This document shows, piece after piece, positions 16,822 to 25,067 of a stretch of 64,000 bases of DNA. The DNA lies in contig NZ_CP010978.1 in NCBI RefSeq assembly GCF_000271665.2, positions 3,502,501 to 3,566,500 of the forward strand, read 5' to 3'. A program made the position numbers and the translations under genes. Below the pieces are notes generated by a model that was not told the origin of the DNA, searched no databases, and saw nothing but the letters and a program-made list of their open reading frames with translations. The first letter of the stretch is position 1; each line of letters opens with the position of its first letter. The DNA is from Pelosinus fermentans JBW45 (GTDB lineage: Bacteria > Bacillota > Negativicutes > DSM-13327).

Positions 16822-18315
16822 TTATTTTTCTTTATTAAAAAAAAGCAGACTCTGGTATAGAACCTGAATTCTCTTAAGCAGCGGCTCTATTTTTTTTTCC
16901 TCTTGCAGTAAATCTCCCACCAATCTATGCATACGATGTAAATCATCACAATTTATCACAGAAAGCCGCCCTTCACTTTGAAAGATTACTTGTATCTTAG
17001 GCCATATGCTTTTTATGACAACGAAGGTTAACGTTAAACTCCCTATGGCGTATAAAAAACCGCCAAATGCCCTAATAAAAAGATATGGTCTAATGAATTC
17101 GTTGGTTTCTCCAATACCGAGCCCAATCACGCGCCAGAAATAAACTTGTAGTCCGCCAGCGATTAATAACCCAATCCCCATCGTTAATAATCCGGCATTT
17201 AAAGAAATGATCGCACCCCAGCACCAGCGATACATTTTCTTGACAAGTATGATTTCTGTAAATAGGATATGAAAACAGAGCGCTAAAACTAAAAAACCAA
17301 ATACACCAAATAATGCAAGGTGGGAATGAGCCGATGTAATATAGGTCCCATGTACATATCGGTTTAATGGTGGATAAGCCATGAGAAACCCTAAAAATCC
17401 AGCACCAAATATATGGTAAAACATACTGGAACCGATGAGAGACAACGTTATTTTATCCCGATTGGACAAATCAAAAATCTCCTTGAATGTCATCGATTTC
17501 ACCGTCGTATACAATAATACAATCGCGGGCAGTACTTGCATTGCGCTAAAAGTGCCACCAATCCAAAGCCAATATGATGGTACCCCGATCCAATAATAAT
17601 GATGCCCTGTTGCCAAAATCCCAGCTAAGATTGCGAATGTAATGTCTAAATATATGGCTGTTTCTACAGCCTGCCGCTTAACCTTTGTCACCTGAATCAG
17701 CAAGGCAGCTAATACTCCCGTACCGATAAGCTCCAAAGACATTTCTTCCCATATATGTACCACCATAAATTTAGCGATTTCATCGACTGTCGGGTGAGCA
17801 TATGATACGATATTCGGCACATAAAAAATGATTAATGTGACACTTCCTGTTACCATGCTAATTAATGTTGCCCTACTCCTAGGCATATCGGAAGCCAGAT
17901 AGGTCGTAAGCAGATTAAAGCACAGTAGAATCGTACAAGCTGCCGTTGCTAGTTTCAAGGGCCAGATTGCTTCTAGATATTCTCTCCCTTCATTGAAACC
18001 GAGCAATAACGATCCTAAGATTAGGCCTAGTGTGCTAGCCAGAATCCAAAAGTTAATCGTTATTAGTTTCAAACTGTAAAATTCCCGCTCCGCCTCTTGG
18101 CAAAAAAAGAAATACATGGCGCCAATCATTCCAATCAACGGCCAATAGATACTAACATTCAAATGAAAAGCTCTTCCGGATACAAACGGAATCGGGTTAC
18201 CAAGGTCGGGAAAGAGAAGATCAATTGCTCCACCCGATGCTACCAACCCTTGTAAGCCAAAAAGGAAGTAGGCAAATAAAGCATATTTATAACTCAGATG
18301 CTGAGATCGAAACAA
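16822..18315 (-). CDS. norB: Nitric oxide reductase large subunit NorB
   Basis: A 497-residue haem-copper-oxidase-superfamily membrane protein with about 12 helices, the cytochrome-c-dependent type that reduces 2 NO to N2O. Expected ligands are visible: His51 (haem b), His187 with Glu191 in VVHIWEE, His238 and His239 in GHHYYW (non-haem iron site), and His330/His332 in TSAHSHLA (binuclear and low-spin haems). The glutamates next to the FeB site set it apart from oxidases. The start is TTG with AAGGGG 8 bases upstream. It directly follows norC. No norQ/norD maturation genes are near. Confidence 0.9.
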   Translation of the reverse strand: MFRSQHLSYKYALFAYFLFGLQGLVASGGAIDLLFPDLGNPIPFVSGRAFHLNVSIYWPLIGMIGAMYFFFCQEAEREFYSLKLITINFWILASTLGLILGSLLLGFNEGREYLEAIWPLKLATAACTILLCFNLLTTYLASDMPRSRATLISMVTGSVTLIIFYVPNIVSYAHPTVDEIAKFMVVHIWEEMSLELIGTGVLAALLIQVTKVKRQAVETAIYLDITFAILAGILATGHHYYWIGVPSYWLWIGGTFSAMQVLPAIVLLYTTVKSMTFKEIFDLSNRDKITLSLIGSSMFYHIFGAGFLGFLMAYPPLNRYVHGTYITSAHSHLALFGVFGFLVLALCFHILFTEIILVKKMYRWCWGAIISLNAGLLTMGIGLLIAGGLQVYFWRVIGLGIGETNEFIRPYLFIRAFGGFLYAIGSLTLTFVVIKSIWPKIQVIFQSEGRLSVINCDDLHRMHRLVGDLLQEEKKIEPLLKRIQVLYQSLLFFNKEK

Positions 18316-18333
18316 CTTTCTAACCCCTTTTCA

Positions 18334-18753
18334 TTACTTTACTCCAGCTTCCTCTTTTTTATCATATACAGGTCTTGGCGGCCAATCCATATTAGGAATT
18401 GATTGTAGGAAACGAAAATATGCAGTAATTTCCTCTGCTTCTTCATTACTTAAGTAAATATGTCGTTTTTTCTTTGCTCCACTAAGCAATGGAGGCTGGG
18501 TTAAATATGCTCTTAATCCATTGCTTCCAAACTTTTCATATACCTTAGTAAGATCGCCTCCGTAATATCCCCCGTTACCAAATACGGTATGACATTCAAT
18601 ACAAGCTCTTTTCTGAAATACCATTTTACCTTTGACTGCCTCAGAAGGTACATTTTGCAAATTATTACCTGCCATCGAGTCATATATAACAAAAAAGAAT
18701 AAAGCGATGGAAAGAAATACGGTTGCTAAAAAGATTTTCAAGGGCAACTGCAT
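18334..18753 (-). CDS. norC: Nitric oxide reductase cytochrome c subunit NorC
   Basis: A 139-residue membrane-anchored c-type cytochrome: one N-terminal transmembrane helix (about 5-25), then a single haem motif CIECH (Cys51, Cys54, His55) with the NorC-like continuation TVFGNGGYYGGDLTKVYEKFG. A methionine in IPNMDWPP near the C-terminus is a likely sixth ligand. It precedes norB by 18 bases; SD AAGGAG is clear. The pair probably detoxifies or respires NO; electrons would come from quinol via other carriers not seen here. Confidence 0.9.
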   Translation of the reverse strand: MQLPLKIFLATVFLSIALFFFVIYDSMAGNNLQNVPSEAVKGKMVFQKRACIECHTVFGNGGYYGGDLTKVYEKFGSNGLRAYLTQPPLLSGAKKKRHIYLSNEEAEEITAYFRFLQSIPNMDWPPRPVYDKKEEAGVK

Positions 18754-18859
18754 CGCCGAACTCCTTACTAAACATTTCTTCTTATTATCAATTATGTTGA
18801 ATGTTTCTATACATGTTTTACTAATAAAATCCAGAAAACAACTTAATGAGTTTTCTACG

Positions 18860-19321
18860 TTAGCTTCGCCTCTTACCTGTAATATGTTCTACATCAATAC
18901 GTATCACTGAACATTTATCTTTAAAAGCATCAATTACTTTCAGCCCTTTATCATAATATTCAGGACTAAATTTTCTCACTAATCCCTTTAACATATTAAT
19001 TTTTTCAGATCCTTCTACCAAAGTCCCTTTTCCAAAAACAATAACACTTTCATAGTTTGCAGTAAAGGAACTAGGCAGCACCTGTGTATATCCAACAACA
19101 GTAAAGCACACTTTATCATTGTAAGAAAGATTATCCAGTATATGCCCTTCCAAGTCACAATGCAGATAAATAGCATCATCTAAAATGATATAATGTAATG
19201 GCAATCCATAAGGATATCCATCTTTATTCATTGTAGAAAGCACTCCATACTCGCCTTGTCCCAACATCTCCATCGCTTCATCATGAGTTACCTGTTTGTG
19301 AATATCACGAATACTTCTCAT
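18860..19321 (-). CDS. Pyridoxamine 5'-phosphate oxidase-like (NimA-type) FMN protein
   Basis: A 153-residue split-barrel flavin-binding protein. The N-terminal EYGVLSTMNKDGYPYGLPLHY and IYLHCDLEGHILDNL are typical of the NimA/HugZ-like branch, in which FMN or haem binds. It is not a clear PdxH, because the PLP-binding pattern is absent. It is last in a minus-strand group with a cupin and a DUF2798 protein, facing an HxlR regulator. The SD AGGAGG is strong. Substrate unknown; nitroreductase-like detoxification is one option. Confidence 0.8.
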   Translation of the reverse strand: MRSIRDIHKQVTHDEAMEMLGQGEYGVLSTMNKDGYPYGLPLHYIILDDAIYLHCDLEGHILDNLSYNDKVCFTVVGYTQVLPSSFTANYESVIVFGKGTLVEGSEKINMLKGLVRKFSPEYYDKGLKVIDAFKDKCSVIRIDVEHITGKRRS

Positions 19322-19371
19322 CGTTTTACCTCCTATATGATCGAAACCTTACATCCTTTGCTATCTTACAT

Positions 19372-19686
19372 TTAAAAAATTTTAACCTGCAGAACCACTA
19401 GATTACCTGTACTTTTATTAAAAAAGCCATGTCCTTCTCCCCGCGGAGATAATATGATATCCTTTTCTTTGAGAGTAAATTCTTTACCATTAATCGTGAG
19501 TACGCCTTCACCTTCAACAATATAAAAGACTTCGTCCATATCTTTATGGATATGCTCAGGCGTACTCTGCCCAGGGGCATACAATAAAAGTCCTGTATCG
19601 AGCTTACTGCCTTCATGGGTAAGAGCTTTACGCACCGATTTTTCATTTGAAAAGTCTAATAACGAATTAACATTTATTTTTTCCAT
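19372..19686 (-). CDS. Small cupin-domain protein
   Basis: A 104-residue single cupin. Motif 1 is STPEHIHKDMDEVFYIVEGEG with the metal-ligand pattern HxH...E. Motif 2 is SPRGEGHGFFNKS with the last histidine. It likely binds a divalent metal; enzymatic or sensor role unknown. SD AGGAGG precedes the ATG. It lies between the FMN protein and the DUF2798 gene. Confidence 0.82.
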   Translation of the reverse strand: MEKINVNSLLDFSNEKSVRKALTHEGSKLDTGLLLYAPGQSTPEHIHKDMDEVFYIVEGEGVLTINGKEFTLKEKDIILSPRGEGHGFFNKSTGNLVVLQVKIF

Positions 19687-19735
19687 TACAAATCCTCCTA
19701 ATTTTTTTCATCATCGTTTTACTGCGATTATACTT

Positions 19736-19963
19736 TTAGAAATCTTCCGTAATTCGTGCGATCCCTCGCTTAATAATCGGGGGAATAAATGTTGCAATGG
19801 GAACAGCTAAACTAAGAGCAATCATCCACTCTTTTATCCAATGCACGAGAAAATCTTCAGTTCCACGATTCGCAAGTGTTAAAACAGCGGAAATAATACA
19901 TGATGTGAAACCTCCCATTAGAAATCCAAATACTATCGTTGTATATTTTTTATTGATCTTCAT
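19736..19963 (-). CDS. DUF2798 small membrane protein
   Basis: A 75-residue protein with two transmembrane helices (about 9-30 and 44-63), matching DUF2798 in size and in segments such as FGFLMGGFTSCIIS and FIPPIIKRGI. Function unknown. It is first of the group reading away from the HxlR gene, a common neighbour for this family. Confidence 0.75.
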   Translation of the reverse strand: MKINKKYTTIVFGFLMGGFTSCIISAVLTLANRGTEDFLVHWIKEWMIALSLAVPIATFIPPIIKRGIARITEDF

Positions 19964-20129
19964 AATGCCATCCTTTCTTTTTCAACCATAATGTAATTGG
20001 CACTACGTATTGCCTACAAGTACATTTGTTACTATAATAAGAGCGAAAGTTACTTTTTGCAATAAGGCACTATTTCGTTCAATACAAACGGGATGGTAAG
20101 TATTATTGAATTTACTGGAGGCTGACACT

Positions 20130-20474
20130 TTGGATATGAAACTCTGTCCTATCGAAGAAGCAATCAACTTAATAGGACATAAATGGAAAGTCCTTATTAT
20201 AAGAAACTTACTAACTACAGATCATCAACGCTTTGGCTGCCTGCAGAAAGGAATAAACGGAATCAGTCAAAAAATGCTTACACAACAACTTCGGCAACTG
20301 GAAAACGATGGACTGATTTCCCGCAAGGTCTTTGCTGAAGTTCCCCCAAAGGTTGAATATTCTTTGACTGATCTTGGAAGAAGTCTTCAGCCAATCTTAG
20401 AATCCATAAGTACTTGGGGAAAAGGATATTTAGAAACCAAAGGAACGGATTCGAAAGATTTTATTAATGACTAA
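20130..20474 (+). CDS. HxlR family transcriptional regulator
   Basis: Winged-helix regulator of about 114 residues: the HxlR signature CPIEEAINLIGHKWKVLIIRNL near the N-terminus, and GISQKMLTQQLRQLENDGLISR as recognition helix. The single N-terminal cysteine is the redox or aldehyde-sensing residue in some relatives. I choose the TTG at 20130, 8 bases after GGAGG; an ATG two codons later is the alternative. It is divergent from the DUF2798-cupin-FMN group, the likely target. GGCACTA occurs twice in the intervening promoter. Confidence 0.85.
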   Translation: MDMKLCPIEEAINLIGHKWKVLIIRNLLTTDHQRFGCLQKGINGISQKMLTQQLRQLENDGLISRKVFAEVPPKVEYSLTDLGRSLQPILESISTWGKGYLETKGTDSKDFIND

Positions 20475-20530
20475 ATTAGTATCTCTCGTCCTCCGCTATT
20501 TAATCACCCTGAAAGACAAATAGCCCCCTT

Positions 20531-20556
20531 CGTGTCTTTGCATTTCTTCGTGATCT
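20531..20556. repeat. Fragment of dispersed repeat
   Basis: The complement reads AGATCACGAAGAAATGCAAA and on, resembling the purine-rich interior of the element at 16322-16389. Too short and diverged to be sure. Confidence 0.3.
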
Positions 20557-20623
20557 AAAATATTTACAGCAACTGCCTAAATACGATACAATAACTATGT
20601 GTACTAAGAATGGAGGTGGATTC

Positions 20624-21367
20624 ATGTTTAATATTGAAGAGATTCAAAGTTTGAATGAGCTTGAATTGTCTTTATATGACTATGTCAGCAAAAGTAAAGA
20701 TAAGGTTATATACATGAGAATTCGAGATCTTGCTAATGAAGCACATGTTTCCACCACCACGATTTTAAGGTTTTGCCGTAAGATGCACTGTGTTGGGTTC
20801 TCTGAGTTCAAAGTTAAACTGAAGATTTATCTTCAAGATCAAAGACCGAAAAAAATATCTGATGATAAGACTATCTTTTTGGAGTTTATGGATAGGGTTT
20901 CAACCCCGATCTTCCAAGTGAGTATAAATAAAGCATGCCAAATGATATATAATGCTAGTAATGTGATCTTTGTTGGGATCGGTAGTTCAGGTATATTAGC
21001 GTCATATGGCGCGCGTCACTTTTCTGCTTTAGATAAATTCTCTGTATATATAGACGATCCATTCTACCCGATTGTCGGGAGAGACCTTGAGAATAGTGTA
21101 TCGGTTATTTTTTCCGTTTCAGGTGAGACTACTGAGCCCATTCGACAGGCAAATATGCTTAAGAATAAAAAGAGTCAAATTATCAGTATCACCAATAGTA
21201 AAAATTGTACTTTGGCTAAAATAGCTGACTTATCTATATCCTATTATATCCAAACAGCAAGAACCATTAGCAGTGACGTAACGACTCAATTGCCAGTATT
21301 ATTTATTATTGAAACAATTGCCAAAAAAGTGCACAATATGGCACTTACTCCCTCCTCTAACTACTGA
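20624..21367 (+). CDS. RpiR/MurR family regulator
   Basis: A 247-residue regulator: N-terminal HTH_6 (IRDLANEAHVSTTTILRFCRKM, about 30-55) and a C-terminal SIS sugar-phosphate-binding domain (about 100-235) with FVGIGSSGILASYGARHF and FSVSGETTEPIRQA. The start is the ATG at 20624 behind GGAGGTGG; nine upstream in-frame codons lack support. Monocistronic with its own terminator. The target is not evident; the downstream GH9 gene is one possibility. Confidence 0.87.
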   Translation: MFNIEEIQSLNELELSLYDYVSKSKDKVIYMRIRDLANEAHVSTTTILRFCRKMHCVGFSEFKVKLKIYLQDQRPKKISDDKTIFLEFMDRVSTPIFQVSINKACQMIYNASNVIFVGIGSSGILASYGARHFSALDKFSVYIDDPFYPIVGRDLENSVSVIFSVSGETTEPIRQANMLKNKKSQIISITNSKNCTLAKIADLSISYYIQTARTISSDVTTQLPVLFIIETIAKKVHNMALTPSSNY

Positions 21368-21407
21368 AGATAGTAGCTTTTCTCAAAGAGAGCTACTATC
21401 TTTTTTT
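21368..21407 (+). terminator. Terminator of the RpiR gene
   Basis: AGATAGTAGCT and AGCTACTATCT pair perfectly across 12 bases and run into seven T. Confidence 0.9.
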
Positions 21408-21578
21408 GCTTTCCAATATAACAGAGTGTTTTTTTCATGTAACAAATTTCCTTTATAATGACATGTTCCCTTTCTTAGAGAATGCATTTACTAATATTCA
21501 GAATAATTTTATAATTATATATATCCCAAATAAAGCAAATTTTAACTAAATAACCGCCGTCAGGAAGGAGCTGGAAAG

Positions 21579-21641
21579 ATGATGAGAATAGTAGTAACTA
21601 GAAAACAGTATGGAGGAAAAAGGAATGAAAAGAATAATTAG
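21579..21641 (+). CDS. Possible 20-aa leader peptide overlapping the GH9 start
   Basis: An ATG behind AGGAAGGAG opens a 20-codon frame (MMRIVVTRKQYGGKRNEKNN) that ends in TAG 17 bases inside the GH9 gene. Its SD is better than the one of GH9. The overlap would allow translational coupling. The peptide itself looks basic and uninteresting, so it may act only through its translation. Confidence 0.35.
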   Translation: MMRIVVTRKQYGGKRNEKNN

Positions 21642-23496
21642 CACAATCATTAAAGTTTGCATGCTTTCAATCCTAGCATTGAGTATGGTGCTACCTGTAC
21701 TTGCAGCTCCTATAAATATAGCAGGCGCCAGAATCCATGTAGACCAGGTGGGATATTTGCCCCAATATCCTAAAGTTGCGGTTATTGTAGCAGGCAAGGG
21801 TGCAAAGGAATTTAAAGTAGTCAATACTGCTACTAATGAGATTGTCTATAAAGGAAATTTGTCAGCGCCGCGTATCGATGTCTCTTCCAACGATACCGTA
21901 AGACAAGCGGATTTCTCGGCAGTAACTACCCCCGGTACCTATATGGTGACAGTAGATGGGATTGGTTGTTCTTACAACTTTAAAATTGCAGATAATGTCT
22001 ATAATATCCCCTTCATACATACATTGCGGTCTTTTACGCTAGCACGAAGTAATACCGCAATCAATGATCCGATAACCGGTCTAAATAATGCAGCAGGACA
22101 TGAAAAATATAAGACTGCAAAAGTATTTTTTACTGACGAAGTCAGCACTGCTGGACAGATTTTGGATGTAAGCGGCGGCTGGTATGATGCAGGTGATTAC
22201 GGCAAGTATACCCCGACAGCCGGAGTTACAGTAGCCAATATTTTACTGGCATATGAAGCTCAGCCAGAAAAATTTAATAAAGGGCAAATGTTTTTCCCTG
22301 AAAGTCTATCAACTGTAGATACAGCCTCGAATATGCCTGATGTACTGGTAGAAATGAAGGTTGAGCTTGATTGGATGCTAAAAATGCAGCGCCCAGATGG
22401 TGGTGTCTATCTTAAAACATCAGGAAGATATTGGCCTGAATTAAAAACTAAACCTGTAGAAGATGTGCAGAATCGGTATATCTATGGTCTTTCCACATAT
22501 GGTACGGCTATCTTTGGCGCTACTAATGCTATGGCTGCCCGCATCTACGAACAGTATGACCCCCAATATGCAGCGACACTATTGACTTCCGCTCAAAAAG
22601 CCTTTGCCTTTCTAGAAAGCCATCCTGAGCCCATCTTTCGCGTTGATGCAAATCAGAACACAGGTTCAGGTCCTTATGACAAAACAAATGAGAACGGACA
22701 ACGTAGCTGGCTTCAAGCTATAGGAAAAGAGTACTCTAATGTTAAAATGACAGCTGATGCTGATGATCGTATATGGATTGCTGCAGAATTATTTAAGACA
22801 ACAGGCAATGCAACATATGAACAATTCTTACAGCAAAAATATTCCGATATACTTACAGTCAAACCTGACGCCTTTTCTTGGATGAATACACTAGCCTTCG
22901 GACAATGGGCTTATCTTACCAATAAGCATGCAGATGAAACGTTAAAAATCAAGGTAAAGGAAGCCTTTCTTAGTTACGCGGATGCTACAGTAAAACAAAT
23001 TGCTGCCGATGGTTATGCTTGTTCCTTACGAAGTGATGAATACACCTGGGCATCTAGCCGAATTGCGATAGCAAAGGGCAATATGCTGGTGCTGGCTTAT
23101 CAGATCGAACCTAAAATAGAGTATTTATATGGCGCAATGGATCAGGTACATTATATATTGGGCAGAAATACTAATGGGACCAGTTACTTAACGGGTGCTG
23201 GCACCAAGACACCACAGAACGTGCATAATAGAATCCATGAAAGTACGGGTATTAAAGTTCCAGGGCAACTTGTCGGTGGACCGAATAACTGGCCAGGCGG
23301 AGATCCAATCCAGGTAAAAGCAATCTCAACCAGTAAGATGCCTCCTGCTAAAGTGTATTTTGATGTAAGCGGCTCTTATTCCACGAACGAATATGCAATT
23401 GATTATACTGCACCAGTAACGTATATATTATCTTATTTCTCCAGAATTGATGACAAATTAACGCAGGAAGATCTCAAACTCAAGTCTGAGAATTAA
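21625..23496 (+). CDS. Secreted glycoside hydrolase family 9 (cellulase-like)
   Basis: A 623-residue exported glycosidase. After a signal peptide (cleavage near VLA-AP) comes an N-terminal Ig-like CelD_N domain (HVDQVGYLPQYPKVAVI to about residue 125). The GH9 alpha-barrel then shows the aspartates of SGGWYDAGDYGKY (Asp188 and Asp191, base and nucleophile region), the conserved histidine in NVHNRIHES, and the acid glutamate in YSTNEYAIDY (about Glu589). It has no dockerin or S-layer repeats. It is an inverting beta-glucanase or an exo-glucosaminidase-type member; the substrate is open. Start at 21625 with GGAGG 8 bases upstream. It is followed by a secreted, possibly carbohydrate-binding protein. 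Confidence 0.88.
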   Translation: MKRIISTIIKVCMLSILALSMVLPVLAAPINIAGARIHVDQVGYLPQYPKVAVIVAGKGAKEFKVVNTATNEIVYKGNLSAPRIDVSSNDTVRQADFSAVTTPGTYMVTVDGIGCSYNFKIADNVYNIPFIHTLRSFTLARSNTAINDPITGLNNAAGHEKYKTAKVFFTDEVSTAGQILDVSGGWYDAGDYGKYTPTAGVTVANILLAYEAQPEKFNKGQMFFPESLSTVDTASNMPDVLVEMKVELDWMLKMQRPDGGVYLKTSGRYWPELKTKPVEDVQNRYIYGLSTYGTAIFGATNAMAARIYEQYDPQYAATLLTSAQKAFAFLESHPEPIFRVDANQNTGSGPYDKTNENGQRSWLQAIGKEYSNVKMTADADDRIWIAAELFKTTGNATYEQFLQQKYSDILTVKPDAFSWMNTLAFGQWAYLTNKHADETLKIKVKEAFLSYADATVKQIAADGYACSLRSDEYTWASSRIAIAKGNMLVLAYQIEPKIEYLYGAMDQVHYILGRNTNGTSYLTGAGTKTPQNVHNRIHESTGIKVPGQLVGGPNNWPGGDPIQVKAISTSKMPPAKVYFDVSGSYSTNEYAIDYTAPVTYILSYFSRIDDKLTQEDLKLKSEN

Positions 23497-23568
23497 GGTG
23501 ATAGTAAAGAAGGATCATCTATTGATTCGTTCTTTCGTGTTCTCTATAAAAAGCAAGGAGGAAAAACG

Positions 23569-24126
23569 ATGAGAAAAAAATTAGTATTTACTTTCGTGAT
23601 GGCATTTATGGTTAGCATCTTCAGTACTGCTTTTGCAGCGGAGGCTATTACCGTAAAAGGTTCAGGCAGTGTAGACAAAAACTATATTAGCTGCTTCGCA
23701 GGTCAGAAACCATTTTCAGACGGAGCATCTGTAATCAAGCCAGTGGTCGACTCCAAAGGTGTATTGACTATAAAGTATGAATTACAAAAAGGCGGCTGGT
23801 TAGGAGCGACTTGTGAACAATTCCAGGAAGATTGGTCCAATTTTACTGGCTTACAATTTAGTATTGCAGGTGGGACTGGCAACAAAATCAGACTCGAATT
23901 ATCCGACGGAAATGGTGTTTCATACGAATTCATCTTCGTAGATGATTCCGCGAAGGGCAAGCTAGTTACCGTTCCGTTCAAAGACTTCAAAGTTAGAACT
24001 GATTATCAACCGGCTGAAGCAGATACGGATAACCCCTTTTCATTGACTCCTGTACGAACTCTAAATATTTCACCTCTTAGCGGTAAAGGCACACTGATCT
24101 TCTCTAACATGAAACTCTATAAATAG
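23569..24126 (+). CDS. Secreted beta-sandwich protein, possibly carbohydrate-binding
   Basis: A 185-residue protein with a signal peptide ending STAFAAEA. The mature part is a single beta-rich domain. Segments such as WSNFTGLQFSIAGGTGNKIRLELSDGNG and KLVTVPFKDF resemble CBM11-like or CIA30-like galactose-binding folds. It follows the GH9 gene by 72 bases and ends in a strong terminator, so the two probably form an operon. It may present substrate to the enzyme as a non-catalytic partner. The family assignment is by pattern only. Confidence 0.6.
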   Translation: MRKKLVFTFVMAFMVSIFSTAFAAEAITVKGSGSVDKNYISCFAGQKPFSDGASVIKPVVDSKGVLTIKYELQKGGWLGATCEQFQEDWSNFTGLQFSIAGGTGNKIRLELSDGNGVSYEFIFVDDSAKGKLVTVPFKDFKVRTDYQPAEADTDNPFSLTPVRTLNISPLSGKGTLIFSNMKLYK

Positions 24127-24133
24127 CACTACT

Positions 24134-24167
24134 ATAAGAGGCTGTTCTTTGCAGAACAGCCTCTTAT
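24134..24167. terminator. Bidirectional terminator between GH9 operon and nadC
   Basis: Perfect 15-bp arms ATAAGAGGCTGTTCT and its complement around TTGC. It lies between convergent transcription units. Confidence 0.85.
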
Positions 24168-24236
24168 ATTGTCAGATTTACTTGCCCTCTATAAGGAATT
24201 GATTAAAATCACTTCAATATTCTACAATCCCTATAT

Positions 24237-25067
24237 TTATGATAATCTCATGCTAATGTCAGCTGCCTTTACCGAATGAGTCAGCTCGCCGCTTGAAATA
24301 ATATCTACTCCAGCAGCAGCCAGCTCCGATACTCTTTCTAGAACCACATTTCCTGAAACCTCAACTAAAGCTTTCCCATCAATCATCTTTACAGCCTGCT
24401 CAATCATCTGAATGTGCATATTATCCAGCATTATAATATCTACACCCACTGACAAAGCTTCTTGTACCTGCTGCAAATTTTCAACTTCTACTTCTATTTT
24501 CCTAAAAAACGCACCTTGGCTGCGCACACGTTGTACTGCTGTAGAAATACCTCCTGCAGCCTGAATATGATTATCCTTTATTAATACCATAGAGTCCAAC
24601 CCATAACGGTGATTTTTCCCACCACCAACCGTTACAGCATATTTCTCCAACATACGTAAGCCAGGTGTAGTTTTACGTGTGTCCACGATAACTGCAGGAA
24701 AGTCATTTACAGCCTCGACATAACGCCTCGTATGAGTTGCTATCCCTGACATTCGCTGCAGCAAATTAAGAGCAACTCGTTCTCCCGCTAATAAGGAGCG
24801 AGTATTTCCTGCCATACTTGCTATTTTTTCTCCTGCCGGAACTGCTGTACCGTCTGCATAATAGGGATTAATCTGAATCTGAGAATCCAGCAAGGCAAAA
24901 ACTTGGGTAAAGACTTGCATTCCTGCTAAAACGAGATTTTGCTTCGCCAGAAGAAATCCTTGGGATATATGATCCTCAGGGAAAATAGCTTCGCTGGTAA
25001 TATCGCCAAAGCCGATATCTTCCAATAAAGATCTGCGCAGCAGATCATCTAATGCTAACTTGTTCAT
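24237..25067 (-). CDS. nadC: Nicotinate-nucleotide pyrophosphorylase (carboxylating)
   Basis: Quinolinate phosphoribosyltransferase of 276 residues, converting quinolinate and PRPP to nicotinate mononucleotide. Visible landmarks are EDIGFGDITSEAI, the PRPP/quinolinate-binding VDTRKTTPGLRMLEKYAV, GGGKNHRYGLDS and the barrel strands IMLDNM and VEVSGNV. I start at the ATG at 25067 (GGGAG before it); the frame reads 34 codons further but inside nadB. It overlaps the nadB end by 23 bases, as last gene of nadABC. Confidence 0.95.
   Translation of the reverse strand: MNKLALDDLLRRSLLEDIGFGDITSEAIFPEDHISQGFLLAKQNLVLAGMQVFTQVFALLDSQIQINPYYADGTAVPAGEKIASMAGNTRSLLAGERVALNLLQRMSGIATHTRRYVEAVNDFPAVIVDTRKTTPGLRMLEKYAVTVGGGKNHRYGLDSMVLIKDNHIQAAGGISTAVQRVRSQGAFFRKIEVEVENLQQVQEALSVGVDIIMLDNMHIQMIEQAVKMIDGKALVEVSGNVVLERVSELAAAGVDIISSGELTHSVKAADISMRLS

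Noticed and set aside
18754-18859. TTCAA-N5-TTGAT upstream of norC considered as an FNR/DNR box
   Set aside because: The half-sites are in the wrong order relative to TTGAT-N4-ATCAA and the match is weak.
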